Origin: Bryoerythrophyllum caledonicum
Taxonomy: Eukaryota > Streptophyta > Bryopsida > Pottiales > Pottiaceae
NCBI GenBank assembly: GCA_963971425.1
Contig: OZ020525.1
Span: forward strand, 20,404,187-20,468,186
Direction: 5' to 3'
Length of the DNA: 64,000 nt
Shown: piece after piece, positions 1-12,711 of the stretch
Numbering within the stretch: position 1 is the first letter of the stretch
How the letters are laid out: the number at the start of each line of letters is the position of its first letter
Position numbers and translations under genes: made by a program
Notes under the pieces: model-generated
Told to the model about the DNA's origin: nothing
The model's input: only the letters and a program-made list of their open reading frames with translations
Databases searched by the model: none

Positions 1-2165
1 GTGATAATAAGTTGGAAAACACACGTGATTCTTACCCATGTTGGATTTCTCTTGTTTGTACAAACTTCCTTGTTTGTAAGTCTTTTTTTCCCTACCGGAG
101 TGGCCTCCAGTAACATCCTCTCCGGTCTTGAGAAAAAGTCTCCCGATGGACTCTATCTAGACCATATATGTCCTAGATTGTGACTTCTTATACGTGTGAG
201 CCTACGTTGATGTCCTATCATTTGTTTTCTATTGTCTTAGCCTTGTGGCAAGTCTTTCTTTTAGGTTTTCTCCATCCTCCTATCCTCTCTAGGTCTTGCC
301 CAAATTTTTTATCATTTTTCTTATCTTTCCGGTCCACCGGGAAACCCTCTTCCAACTTCTTGTTTCCCAAGTCACCTCTTCAAAGTGGTCAATTGTGATG
401 TTGTTTCATTTGTCGTGTTACTAGATTTGTGCGATATCTACATCCACGTTGGTCTAGTAAAGTTTTCCAGAGAAAGTAGACCAGTTGTCCGGTATACTTA
501 TGCTTTTCGGGTCGGATCAGAGATTGTGATGAGTTGATAGTGACAGTGGTGTAAATACAAAGCACATCCGGGAGTAACTCCATCCTGGACAACATGTTTC
601 CACCGATAACACGGACGCTTTCCAAGATTTAGGCCTAAACTAGTGGGAACGGATTGCAAAAGGAGAATACTTTGAGGAAGGTGATTGAGTTTTTAAACTC
701 AATCTTCCGGTTAATCCTTCCATGGATCTACCGGGAGATAATTCCACTCTTCCGGATAGGTCTTCTGGTTGAGCCTTTATTATATGTTATGTGTTATTAT
801 TGATTTATTCCACCGATTGATAGGATGTTGTTAAAGTTGCTAGATTTTAACACTAGAGTGAGAGTAGTGATGTCGATAGGGCCCCATTGTGCACCCGGTC
901 GCTACCACTTGAGTGGTTTCTCCGGCTACTTACTTTTGTTAGGGAATGGTTCACCGGTCCCGGACCGGGAGTCTTCCGATTCATTGATCCATCGGTAATC
1001 CACCAGTGACTAGGCTATCCTAGATTTTAGAATCTAAATGCCATTTTGTCCTTTTGTTGATCTACTTTTAGAGGGTAGCTATTGACTTTAGTGCACTCTA
1101 TAAAATGCCAATTGCACCGTTTAGGGAACTAGTTTTGGAGGGTAGCTAGTAGTCTTTGTATACTTAAGAAACCTTGGGATCTTGTGTTAAGTACTCTTCT
1201 CTTTGTTGATTTACTCGTGTCTTGCCTTGATTGCTTGTGTCTAGAGTCTTTGTTGAGTTTGTGTGAGTAGACTGGGAGAGAGTTGAGTCCTTCTAGTCTG
1301 TCTTTGCTAGGTGTACAAGGTTGTGACTTGTCATGTGTTATGTGATTGAGTGTGAGTAGAGACTTCCCGAGGGTGTAAGATATCCAGGTTAGATAGGTGG
1401 AGTAAAATCCGGGATCTATACTCCAGACCCTTCAGCCGTGGAACCGGGAAGAGTTGTTTTATCGGATGGGATCTGGGAAGCCCATGGGTATTCATGATAG
1501 CCTCCCTTAAGTAGGAAGTATTTGGATTGGTAGAGAGGAGGGGTGATATCTCCCTCTTGGTACTTCGGGAGAGATCCCGGCTAAGCCTGAGTCCGGAGTA
1601 TTCCGGAATCTCTACCCTTACAATGGATGAGTTTCGACGAGCCCCGTGGATAGTTGTCTTGCTTATGTGATTTGCTTAGCATTTGATTGTTGTGATTTTT
1701 GTATCTTCTTTGTTTGATTCATTAGGTGTGGTTGTAGTTGGAACCCGGGCTTGCGTAGCCGATTTACCGGGACAAATTTCCGGTAGATTGTGAAGACTGG
1801 TGAACTAGCTGGAACCTTTTTAACTCTTTCAAGGTGTAGAGTTAGATTGTGGATATTGTGGCCTCTGGACTGCGAGAACGGAGGGCAGTGACTTTTTGGG
1901 CACTGTAAAAATTTACCGGAAAACTACCCCGACGCTCAACAGAGTTTAAACTAAACACTTGTCGTTACTTGTTACCGGTTACTAAGGTACCGGGGAAGCC
2001 ATCCTCCGAGATGTGCTGAGGTATTAAAGTGTGAAGTGTTGTTAAGATTTAGAGAGTTTAACGCACGATAAAAATCCCTAGAAACGATCTCGTCAAGTGG
2101 GCTTGCTAAAGGTTAATTTCGGTTAATTTTGAGAATTACAAACCACTAGACTACGACAACAATGA
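1..2165 (+). repeat. Dispersed repeat, copy 1 (unclassified, retroelement-like)
   Basis: No intact gene is visible. The stretch from about 1920 to 2165 reappears in inverted orientation at about 24835-25090 with roughly 80% identity by eye, including shared motifs such as ATCCTCNNNGAT and GGTTAATTTCGGTTAA. The rest of the block is rich in CCGGA/CCGGT and resembles the composition of 25100-26280. The two blocks are probably copies of one retroelement (LTR or untranslated region), but I found no reverse transcriptase, primer-binding site or clear LTR ends here. Confidence 0.4.
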
Positions 2166-5100
2166 TAGGAGAGACTAACATTGTTTAAAAAGACTTGTTG
2201 AATTGGCCAGAATTTAGACGAGTATCTCCATTCATTAAGAGCTTTCTTGTCAAGAAAAGTACTCGACATGTGTACCACAATATTTGAATCGCCAAGAGGA
2301 TGAGAAGAACCTAGAATTGCACTGAACCTGACATTGCAAACCAACCCGTCTACAAAGCGCACATCCGAGTCATCGTGAAGTGAAATAGTCACCCCGATCC
2401 AGAGGCAGCAAGGAATAATATCAAACTTAGGAAGGTTAGGGTTCACGGGAGCGTCAACATGACTTCGTTCTCCTCCGAGGAAGACATCTTGGACTGCAAT
2501 AAGAAAAATATCATATCACACTTCATAACAATGTGGGTGAATACCCTGAACAAATGAAAATCAATGCTGAAGCAAATGAAGTGGGTAATTTAGCTCGAGT
2601 TGAGGTAAAAACACCATATTCATTCAAATGAGACAAATTGTGAATTTTGAGACTAAAAGCCTACTATTTTGGAACTATAAACAATGTGAATAGTTGTTGC
2701 AAACTAAAAGATACAATAAACAACATAAGGAAAAACATCACCAATCCGTCACCTCAACTTTGTAAGTGCAACATTTCAAATTATTAACTCAGAACAAATG
2801 ATAAATTTCAGAATTTGGGCCTATTATCAACAAGTTAGGCAGTGCATAGATTGAAAGGCAGTTCTCAGAGAGTATCCACTTGTGCATTATATTTCAATTA
2901 AAAACTAAAGACTACAAGTCTATGTTTAATTCAAAGTGGTATGACATGATAGACCTATCTTTGCCACAACCATCAAGCAACAACCATCCACCAAAACTTA
3001 GAACTCATGAATAATGGTAGTATATAGTTGAAAATTACAAATGATGAAACAAGGGTGTTAGCGTGCAAAAATGGCAAAAGCAATATGAGCCTGCAATGGT
3101 TCCGGCCACTAATTATCAATAGATGACCACATGATGTATGCTCAACACCATACATAAATACATGCATTTTAGAATTATATGCACAAACATAATGTATGGT
3201 TTAGAATAGTTTATTTATAAAATCCAAACAATTCACTGCTGGCTATATAAGGAGAAAACTCCAGCAATAGATTCTATAATCAACCCTAACTTATAGAATC
3301 ATCATATGATATTATGTACTGATACTATCTACTAGATACATTTTAATTAAGTCCTAGGGCCTTCAAACGCAAAGCCTCTTGCACTTTAAATTTTGCATAA
3401 TCAATCATGATTTCCTTTCTCCGAGAATAAGGTTCAAAACAACAATCCAAGTCAACCATCCGCGTACTCTCAGAAAGAGACGACAAAGGACGCACACCAA
3501 TATCAGCTCTACAACCATGACGAACTCGAGACGGAACAGACTTCTCTCGATTATTTAACGGTCCAAAACTCCGAAGCCTCGGCTGTAAACCCGCACATTG
3601 AGTTTGACACCCCACTGATCAAATAGGTCAAGCTATGACCTTCATTGCACCTTGAAAACGTGAAGCAGAATACCGGCTTTGCTTAGCGGGCGGTTGTCTA
3701 CGATCAAAAGAATTTGGCATATCCTCTTTCTCTATATTCAGATCAACAACATTATTTGGGTAGAGCTTCCGTTGAGGAGTTCAATCAGTTCTAGCTTAAA
3801 CAACACCAAACATCCGCTTGAGAGGTGAAGGGGATGCAATAGGCACTATCCCTGCCTTCCGCTCAAGAGGGCTATCCACAACACCATCATCCACCTTTTG
3901 CTTGGAGAAGTCCATCATAGCAGAGACAACATCAGTTGCAGTGCACATAAGATACGGTTTTGATTATTGTGGATGGGAGGTGTCACCACCATAAGACCCA
4001 GAGTACTCAGGAATGACGCTAACATCCAAAGGCAACATACTACCATTATTTATGCATGCGGTAGGATCAACACTAGACTTTGAAACTTAAAATCCATCGA
4101 TATAAAACAAGGAATGAGAAAATGATAAGAACACAAAGAAGGCAATGAAATTATGGTTGACCCGAAGATAAGTTTTTGATGTCATAAGAGGTGACAGACA
4201 CCACAAATATGTAGAAAGAGAAAACAAACAGTTGATATTTATTTACAGCTGTCAAAATATATACAAAATTTACAAATACGTTTTAGCTACAAGTATGTCA
4301 CAAAATGTATCCCGCGTACTAACCCTACATTGAAAACCCCTACAGTTGTAAAGTTCCCCTATATCTTGAGTAAAAGTCACTCCTACAACTATTTAGAAAT
4401 TGATTTAAAAACATTGGGAATCTCGTACGTAGTACCTATGTTCCTTGTGGAGAGCGCCATTCCATCAATGATATGCTTCATTAAAGGACTATTAGGCACC
4501 AAAGGAGGTGCCCCTATACGATTACTATCAACATAATTCTTCAACTATCGGAGAGGACATTCACAATGCAAGCGGAAAAGCCACGAAACAAGAGTCCTGG
4601 TAAGGACATTATCATTCGTATCTCCGCATCTCCATGGAGGCAAGAAGATGGCATTTCCGGTAAAATTACAAACACTCTTCTCCGGGTTGTCGTCTATAAG
4701 AAGAGTGTTGTCAAGGTTAAAGACTACCGAATCATGTCAAAGGCTAAATAACGTTTTTGACAAGGTTTTCTAAAACATTGGCTTGTGCAAATTATCCAAA
4801 GCCATGAGCTACACATTCCGCGATGTTTTAATCTGTAAACATTATTCTTGACCTAAAACAAGATCTGGAGCCCCCACACCCTTGAAGAGACAAGCCGCGA
4901 TTGCCTTGACCGTGAATTTCTTCATAGAGCTCTAGATGATGACAAAGTTCAGAAAGTTTCTGATGACCGTTAAAAACTCACGAACACCCGGACGAAAGTA
5001 AACCGCCTTTTACAGACCGGTGGAGCGGAACTCCGTCCGAAACCTCGCTCCTCTACCGGTGTTGCGAACCGGTGGTGATGCTCTAATAGATGGAGGATGC

Positions 5101-5500
5101 AATTGGCATGTGTTCCTTTCTTTTTCTTACAGGATGATGGTGCAGTACAACATGTTTCTCCACCTTCATTCATGAGTGATGCATCGATACTTCTGAAGTA
5201 TAGTGACAACCAAAGCAGGATGTTAAAATGGATATTAGAAGGATGTTATTGTAGAGAATCAATTTTAACCTTTCAACGCTTGAGTGGACTACAAGGCTGG
5301 AAAAATCTACAAGTGTGATAGATTATGCAAAACATCATCTACACGGTGGCTACCTTCCATTGCAACCCCACTTCTTGAAAATCATTGTAGTTTGTCAGAT
5401 AGATGTGTTGGAAAGCTCTCTTGGAGCTCCAAATGCGTTCTAAGTACCGCAATGACAACGGGAAATTGTGGTGAAAGTAACAACACAAAAAGCAAAAAAA
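2166..5500. other. Gene-free interval, no recognisable feature
   Basis: AT-rich DNA with only short open frames that show no protein family I recognise. The frames at 2123-2446 and 3343-3615 on the minus strand are short and lack splice or promoter support. Around 5350-5400 a short segment matches the interior of the TTAA-type repeat seen at 45880-45920. No RNA gene was seen. Confidence 0.4.
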
Positions 5501-5527
5501 TCGACCATGTCAGGGCCTTGCAAGCAT

Positions 5528-6466
5528 TAACCCTTTAGTGTTGAAGTGGTCATTTTTGGATAAATTCTAGTGCTTCATTGGGTATAGCTCTTTACGGTGT
5601 AAGTTAGATGCACTTTCTTTTTGTTGGAAATGTATCTAGCACTACATTGATCTTGGTATGTAGTGTTACACTACATTTAATGTTATAACCCCTCATTACC
5701 ACATAACTCTAATGTAGTGTAACACTAAATACCAAGATCAATGTAGTGTAACACTAAATACACTACATTGATCTTGGTATTTAGTGTTACACTACACCAC
5801 ATAACTCTAATAATGTTTCTCTAGAAAAGTAGGGTTACACTTCAACCACAAGAGTCCTTTCATCACTTTTTGTACACTTTGTATGGCTACCCGTTACATA
5901 GTGTCTACCCTCGATAGGGGGGAGTAGTTCCAACTTACTAATTCCTTGTCCGGTGGGCATGGTCTTAGTAGTGGAACGAACAAACACTTTATTCACGCCG
6001 GTACCCTTCGGGTACCGGCGTTCTTCTTCTTCTGTACACTTTGTAATATTTTTTTTTATTTCTTAATTTTCTACAAATGATTTCTTCATTAATAACACTA
6101 AATGTAAAGGTAGTTAAACTCCAAAATAACATTTCTCTGCATTTAGTGTTCATTATTGACATTTTGTGTTGTAACATTATTGACATATAGTATTAGGGTT
6201 TCTAATTAGTGTACGGTACACTAAATCAAAATTAGTGTAGTTTATACATTTCAAATGGAATAATTTCCGAGTGCATTGGTGCAAGCATCTGAGAGCTACA
6301 ATGATGTTTGTAAAGTGGGGTCGCTGTGAAATGCACCCTATGTGTAGATGTTGTTGTGCATTATCTACCAATTGTTGTGCATGATCAAGGAATTTATCTA
6401 CCAGCTGATTACACTCATGAACTCTTCCAAGCCTTGTGAAAACCTCCAGCATTAAAGGGTTAAAAG
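5528..6466. repeat. TTAA-bounded inverted-repeat element (MITE-like) carrying a nested LINE end
   Basis: The left edge reads TTAACCCTTTAGTG and the right edge is TAAAGGGTTAA, giving short inverted ends with TTAA at both borders. Inside, 5640-5810 contains three copies, two in opposite orientation, of a segment built on CATTGATCTTGGTA and TAGTGTTACACTAC, so it is strongly palindromic. A short LINE 3' end is inserted at 5884. The right interior (6250-6430) is similar to 16480-16620 and 59040-59190, showing that this is a dispersed family. No transposase is present. Confidence 0.5.
5884..6032 (+). mobile_element. 5'-truncated LINE 3' end (149 bp) with 13-bp target duplication
   Basis: The insert is flanked by an exact 13-bp repeat, TGTACACTTTGTA, at 5871-5883 and 6033-6045. 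Its 3' end is a perfect 11-bp stem (arms 5996-6006 and 6010-6020, loop TTC) followed by a TTC-repeat tail. The same 3' region, including ACATAGTGTCTAC and GTAGTTCCA, occurs at 54500-54640 directly after LINE coding remnants, which identifies this insert as a truncated copy of that family. Confidence 0.75.
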
Positions 6467-7960
6467 ATCAAACTAAATCAAAGTACTTGTGATGTACCTT
6501 AATATCACATTTCAGTGATAATTGAAATGGTGATATAAAAAGGTTAGAGGGTACGCCAAGACCCATTTCAAACCAACACCCACACAATATAAGGTAAGCC
6601 TCTCTATATCCAACAAAAACCCATAGCCAACGCCTATGAAATTGTGGTAGATCCAACCCTCTTCCATCCCATTACCACCAACTGAGCTCCAAATGGAGGT
6701 TTGCTACTAGTCAAGACCCTTACTTTTGATCATTGGTTACGGGGGGTACCTACTGCTAGCCACCCACTAAACATGACTGCAGAGTTTGAAAATTCATAAC
6801 TAATTCAATTTTCATCGAAAAAATATGAAATAACTTGGGTTGTAATTCTATTGGCTATCACTGAAATATAATAGTACGATTATCTCCTCTCTCCATATAT
6901 GCACATTCCTTAACTTGTCGGTTATAGGGGGGCTTACCTTAGGTCTTTACGACTGTGGTAGATTCAGCGGACCATCATCTAGGTTTCCGCAATCATCTGA
7001 AGCAACGGGAAACCCGCAACCGCAGTCTCGATCGTATCCGTCGTTTTCAGGCAACCAATGTACGCCTCCGATCGCGCGGTTCCTGATCCTCCACATAATT
7101 CCAACTCAGATCCAAGTGTACCACCACATCACTCTCGTGACAAGCATGTTGCTAATCCTGTGGGCCCACCCCCCCCAGCTCTCTCAAAATACACAGCTCA
7201 TCACTGCAGCCACATCAATCACAAAAAATCCAGAGTGGAACTTATCTGTGTGATACTGGTCCGATACCACTCCGTTACCCTGAGACACCCGGATCAGACA
7301 GCACCCTGCTGGTACCGAGGTGATAACTGGTTGATACTGAGGCGCTTCGGTTGGGAAAGCATGTTCTGACGTGTCGCAAATCATGTGGGCCCCACCTCAC
7401 CCCAAGCTCTCTTATCGCCCACCACAGAAAATACACATCGCCTCAGTGCAGCCACCTCAATATACCCTAAGCTATGGTCGGTTTCGTACATAATTAATTC
7501 AAAATGGGAAATCGTCCAAAATTCTGGAAAATATAGAATATTTGTCTAAGGTGATACCCACGTAATGCCAAGGTCGTACCCTTGTAATATCTAGGAAATA
7601 CTCCTGTAATAACTAGGTGATGCCATTGTGTCCGAAACACTCTGTTAAAAACAAATAATTGGGTCGTATATGGGTGTCCGAAACTGACCGTAGCGTACGG
7701 TACACAAGAAATCCATTACTTATCTGTGCGATACTGGTTCGATACCAGCCCGTTATCCTGGGATACCCGTCTTCTACCTAGACAGCACGCTGTTGGTACT
7801 GATGTGATACTCGGTTGGTACTGAGGTGCTTATGTTGAGAAACACAAGGAAAACAACAACGTTGTAAACATGTGAAGTGCATGTGATCTCAATCACGAAC
7901 GACAAACCTCGGGAATGCTGCCCTCTTCTTCCGCCTTTGTTCCAAGTTTGTGGCGTAGTC
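6467..7960. repeat. Intergenic region with a 100-200 bp duplicated block
   Basis: No gene is seen. The segment at about 7238-7350 (TATCTGTGTGATACTGG, then GGTACCGAGGTGATA) is repeated at about 7721-7840 with many substitutions, and 7155-7225 resembles 7385-7465. These are diverged local duplications without coding content. Confidence 0.5.
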
Positions 7961-8450
7961 TTGGTGTGTTTTTTTGTCACCTTCTGATCGAGATCGAGCT
8001 CCGCTTGTTGCTGTTATCTCGTGAACTATCTCATCGCTAATTAGCTCACGATCAAGGTGAGGTGGGGCTCTGGCCGGCATGTAAGTTGTTTTTGGGGGTT
8101 TCGAGTTTGCTGATCTGGGTCTGTGTTCATTTTCATCGTGGTTTTGCCGTTCTTCTTTCGTTCCAGTGTGTTTTATGTCACCTTTTGATCGAGCCCACTT
8201 GTGAACAATCTCATCGCTTAGCTCACGATCAAGGTGAGGTAGGACTCTGGTCGGCATGTTGTTTAGGGGGTTTTAAGTTGGCTGATTTGGGTGTTTTAAG
8301 TTAGCTGATTTGGGTGTGTGTCCATTATCATCCTGGGTTTGCCCTTTTTGTGGCAGAGTGTGTTCGTGTGTTTTATGTGACCTTTTGATCGAGCCCACTT
8401 GTTGTTTTTTTGCTTGTGAGCAATCTCATCTCAGGGTGAGGTGCCGTTGG
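7960..8450 (+). repeat. Three-fold tandem duplication upstream of ETHE1
   Basis: A block of roughly 200 bp beginning near CTTTTGATCGAG and containing CTCACGATCAAGGTGAGGT occurs three times (about 7980-8070, 8180-8250 and 8380-8445), the last copy shortened. It lies 400-900 bp upstream of the ETHE1 start and may overlap its promoter or 5' untranslated region. The repeat has no coding content of its own. Confidence 0.6.
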
Positions 8451-8863
8451 TTTTGTGACAAATTTTTGGAGATCAGATTGGTTGTGTTTGTTGATCACGG
8501 TTGTGACCTGGATCACCCTCATCTTCCATTTTTTTAGTGTAGTTTGTAATCTATATCATGGCCCACCTTTCAACTTTCTATCGTGTCCCAACTTTGATGC
8601 GTAGTTTAGATTTCAACTTCGCTTGCTTCGTTTGACAGTTTGGTGGGTTTCAGGGCATTTTGGGTTCCCCTTGGATACATCGAAGCGTGTCAGAAGCGGA
8701 GATTGAGCATCACCGGTGCGTGGGCTCTTCTGTTCCTTGCTGGCACTCAATTTCTGGAACATGCAGGTGTTGGAATGAAAGTGTTTTAGGGTATATGGCC
8801 ATTAACGGTAGTGATGTGTATCTCGGTGTTTTCAACTTTGAACAGGGAGAGGTCACGATTTTC

Positions 8864-11052
8864 ATGCAAGCGCTTGGAGGAGCTCGGCTGGTGAATCCCG
8901 TGTCGTTGAGAGCGTGCTGCGGAAGCATGACGATACCCACGACGGTGAAGCCCACTCTGCTGTTCCGGCAGCTGTTTGAGAAAGAGTCGTCGACTTACAC
9001 GTACTTGTTGGCCGATGTTGCGCATCCTGATCGACCTGCCGTGGTAATTAACCTACTTCCGCAACTCTCATCACTCTTCTGTAGTTGTGGAGCTGTCTAC
9101 TTGTGTAATCCTCATCGCTCTGTTATCTCTTTGGACCTGTTTGTGGATGCATGGACTTGCCGCGGTAATCAACCTTCTTCACTGATTTGTTATCTCTTTG
9201 GACATTGCAGCTGGTGGATCCGGTGGACAAGACCATGGAGAGGGATGTCGCGCTTGTGGAGCAGTTGGGGTTGAAGCTGTTGTACGTGATGAACACCCAT
9301 GTGCACGCCGACCACGTCACTGGAACCGGCCTTCTCAAAGTACGCCCTTCAACTGATGAGAACTCTTGCAAATTTTTTCTCACTCCATGGCAAATGTCGC
9401 CAGAGTTATGATATGCAGCACGTCTTGGTCGACCACAAAACTCGCTTTACTTCGTTTCTGGGACAGGACCTGATGTCCAAATGACAGTAACCATCATGTG
9501 GCTTCTGCAGAAAAAGATACCAGGAGTTAAGTCGGCCATATCAAGAGCAAGCGATGCAAAAGCGGATGTGCACCTGGACGCCGGCGAGAAAATCTACTTC
9601 GGCAACTTATGTCTGGAGGTACCATTGCTTTCCCATGGTGCACCACCGGCCATTAAGTGGAGTCGGTGCGTGAGTGGACGATTTGTTAAGTTAAAATTCC
9701 TGCCCAAATTTAGCATCTGGAGGTCACCTGCGAGGTTCTTGGCCTCCACGTTAGACCGGCCGTCCTAGCTCAGTTGGTAGAGCGCAAGGCTCTTAACCTT
9801 GTGGTCCAGGGTTCGAGCCCCTGGGGTGGCGTTTTCTCTTTTGTTCAGGAGGCTTCATTGTCATTCTTTTCAGCGTTACCGAGCTAACGACTCAGAGTTT
9901 TGTGTGTATGCAACGCAGGTGAGACCGACTCCTGGACACACTAAGGGCTGCGTGACGTACGTCACTGGAGAGGGTTCAGAGCAACCTCGGCCTCGGATGG
10001 CGTTCACAGGAGATGCTCTTCTCATTCGAGGCTGTGGTCGCACTGATTTTCAGGTAAGGTGTTTTTTTTTGTGAATCCTCTGTCATTGATTCAGAAGATG
10101 GCGTGATGAATTCGGATGACCTGGTGTTTCAGTTCCTCCGCCAGTAAAGTGTGTGCATAAGAAGATGTTAATGAAGCGGTGAATCTTGTTTCTTATTGAC
10201 ATATTTTACGGAACTGTCATGTGATTATTTCTGCAAATTTTTGGAATCTAAGTTGCTTTTCTCTGTGAAATCTGAATTTTCATGTTGCATTCATAAGGGA
10301 GGAGATGCAAGCCAGCTGTACAGATCTGTGCACTCGCAGGTATTTTTATTCTTCGAATGCCACTCCTGAGCATGAAATTTCCTTAAGATTATATTTGAGT
10401 ATAATTTTAGTTCAGGAACAGAATGAGATGGTTAAAGTCTCCTGTATGTGGTGGCAGATTTTTTCATTGTCGGAGGACACACTTCTTTACCCAGCACATG
10501 ACTACAAAGGACACACAGTGAGTTTATGAACCTCTTTAGATGGACATCGAATTTCGAAGAGCAACAGAGAGACAGTCTTGCAAATATGACATCAGTAAAT
10601 CTGGCTAATAAACTTGGTCCTTGTTCCAACAGGTGACAACTGTTGGTGAGGAGCTTCTTCTTAATTCCAGGCTCACGAAAGATGAGGTACGTAATCGTGG
10701 GCACGGACAGTGTACCTGTCATTCTGTGTTTTTCCTTGAAGAAGCTCGGCATACTTTGACTCTTCTTTTTCTGAAAGTCTTGTTTGAACCTGTTTGCAGA
10801 AGGAATTCAAGCATATCATGCAGAGTGCGTCTCTTTCTCGCTCTCTCTCACTTAACCGTCTTTGGCTATCAATTAGGTCTACTGTTGACCTTTTCAAGTT
10901 GTAATGAAGGTTGCTCCTTGCTCGCTTAGCACTGATTTCTTCAATCTTACTATTTCTGCTGTTCAGATTTAGGGTTGCCATACCCGAAGTTGATGGATGT
11001 TGCAGTCCCTGCCAACATGGTGTGCGGCATCCAAGACCCAGTGGCAATATGA
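8864..11052 (+). CDS. ETHE1: Persulfide dioxygenase ETHE1-like, mitochondrial (9 exons)
   Basis: Exons are 8864-9043, 9211-9339, 9511-9618, 9919-10053, 10298-10339, 10458-10517, 10633-10686, 10800-10824 and 10967-11052. All introns are GT-AG and all phases join, giving 272 residues. The protein has the metallo-beta-lactamase fold of ETHE1: THVHADH at about residues 89-95, metal ligand His in TPGH (146), Asp in FTGD (171) and His in YPAHDYKG (212), plus the family signature [12 protein letters not shown]1 is a mitochondrial iron enzyme that oxidises glutathione persulfide to sulfite during sulfide and cysteine breakdown. I chose the ATG at 8864 because it opens a basic, acid-free leader of about 36 residues before LLFRQLFE, as expected of a mitochondrial presequence. 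An in-frame ATG at 8660 is also open. Intron 3 holds a tRNA gene, and the last three exons are duplicated downstream. Confidence 0.93.
9759..9831 (+). tRNA. trnK-CUU: tRNA-Lys (anticodon CUU), inside an ETHE1 intron
   Basis: The 73-nt sequence folds as a full cloverleaf. The 7-bp acceptor GCCGTCC/GGGTGGC includes two G-U pairs. There is a D arm GCTC/GAGC, an anticodon stem CAAGG/CCTTG around loop CTCTTAA (anticodon CTT), and a T arm CAGGG/CCCTG with loop TTCGAGC. Discriminator G is at 9831, followed by TTTT, a Pol III stop. It lies in intron 3 of ETHE1 (9619-9918), on the same strand. Confidence 0.95.
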
Positions 11053-11561
11053 GGAGTTTAAAAGTGAATTCTGTTCTGCCAGCTGAGGTGATAACCTGCT
11101 TAACATGATATTAAATTACTGACTATTCTGAATGTATATATAGTACTAGCCTCAAGTAGGGTGCGTCAACATATTGCAGTACTAGAGAAATTCTATTATA
11201 TTAGTAACAGTAGCTCAAAACCAACGAAGATATTGTTAGATCCTGTACCAGAGAAGTTAGGACTCTGCACCTGTGAATCTCCCACTTCGTTTTGCAACTT
11301 GGACAATATTGTCACTGAAGTGTACGCTCCATCCTTTGACTGACCTCTTTGCTGCAGTTAGAATATTTGATTTTGTAACCAGATTGGTCTCATTCTCAGA
11401 CACATTTTTCTATCTGAAATTACATTCGACACACATTGTGGCCCACACGTGGAAGAAGCCTAGGAGGTTCAACTTTTGATGTCTGTGCAGAACTTTCGCC
11501 CAATCCGAATCCATCCATGTTATCTCGCCACCGGTGTCTGGAGTTCGGTCTCATTTGGATG
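11053..11561 (+). other. ETHE1 3' flank, duplicated downstream
   Basis: Non-coding sequence after the ETHE1 stop. It matches the flank of the pseudogene copy (13137-13545) closely, for example GGACAATATTGTCACTG and AGCCTAGGAGGTTCAAC in both. The duplication therefore included the 3' untranslated region and extended toward the tRNA-Ser. Confidence 0.7.
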
Positions 11562-11595
11562 GTCGCATTGGCCGAGTGGTTAAGTCGTGTGCCTG
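11562..11595 (+). pseudogene. tRNA-Ser stump, broken at the anticodon
   Basis: These 34 nt match the first 34 nt of the intact tRNA-Ser(GCU) at 13839 with two differences. They include the acceptor 5' strand and the D arm (TGGCCGAGTGGTTAA), and the match stops at CCTG just before the anticodon. The remaining tRNA is replaced by unrelated sequence. It sits after ETHE1 as the intact tRNA sits after the duplicated exons, so it is most simply a disrupted duplicate. Confidence 0.75.
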
Positions 11596-12711
11596 AGCAC
11601 GCTCCACGCTGTTTAGCTCGTGTTGGCCGTGACACTCGGAGCCCGGAGCATGAGATCCACATTTTCAGGATCAGCGATTTTTCGAGTTTTTGAGTGATTT
11701 GTGAGCGATTCGTCCACGCTTCGACTTGTATCGTGCTAGCATTGCGATCTACATACCTCGGGGAGTAGATTGCGCTTTGTCTCATCCGATTTGGGATAGT
11801 ATGGAGAGATACACAGCAACTAGTCGGATCGCTGAGCAAGGCTCTGGAGCAAGATCACAGGTTGGAAGAAGTACCGGTAGCAGCGTCACCACACAGCTGG
11901 GATCAGCGCCGACACAACCCGGAGATGGAGAATGAGCGCCGCAACTAGGAGCAGCTTCAGCACCAACCGGTCAAGACAAGGACCACTCCAACAGCCGCGA
12001 AACCTTTGTAAGTTCTAAAACCCCTCGCTCAACTCAACCGCAACAGGATGGGCAAGATATGGCTGCAACGGTAGCTGCCACTACCTCAGCCGAACTGTCA
12101 GACCGACCTGTAGCCGAGAAGGAGAAGACCCTTCCCCAATCTCTACCCTCGGAGGCAATCCTATTCTCCGCGATCTTTGAAATGCTTCAGCAGCAGGTGA
12201 TTTTGAAGCGGACTGCTGCGAACGAGATACTGCAACAGTACCCCCATCTCAACCTCACTCACCAACATACGGAGTACGAGGAAGTATCCAAACTGGTACA
12301 GAGGGTATCCACTGGACTAGAGAAGTACCTTCTGACCGCATACCCTATGGAACCATCGATCACGACACCTACACCAGCGACTGCGCAAGAGCTCCACCAA
12401 AGTCCAGAACCACCCACGGAGGGAAGGCAAATCCATTACGGTGGAACTCTCTTCCGCCACACTTGCGGAAATCAGAGTTCGGATAAAACATCTTCTAGAG
12501 ACCCACGCAGTCGTTTGCAAGATCCCGGAGTCCGCCAACTACTCTCATGGGCCAGATCTACGCTTCCCCGATCCTATCTACAACCACTATCCAAGGCAAA
12601 TAAGTACTTTGAAGTAGAGTTTAGTGACAGGAAACTCTACACAAATTCTACAAATTAAAGTACCACAAAATATGAATTTTTCCTTGGACCCCATACTACG
12701 ATGTCGATGGC
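11596..12711 (+). other. Insertion between the ETHE1 duplicates, with a 199-aa frame of unknown function
   Basis: Sequence of more even base composition than its surroundings separates the broken tRNA from the duplicated exons. It contains an open frame at 12059-12658 (199 residues, Ala/Thr/Pro-rich start, then a predicted helical segment around residues 35-95 with EMLQQQVILK and SKLVQRVSTGLEKY). I do not recognise the family. The position suggests a retroelement gag-like remnant, but no protease, reverse transcriptase or LTRs are visible. Confidence 0.35.
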
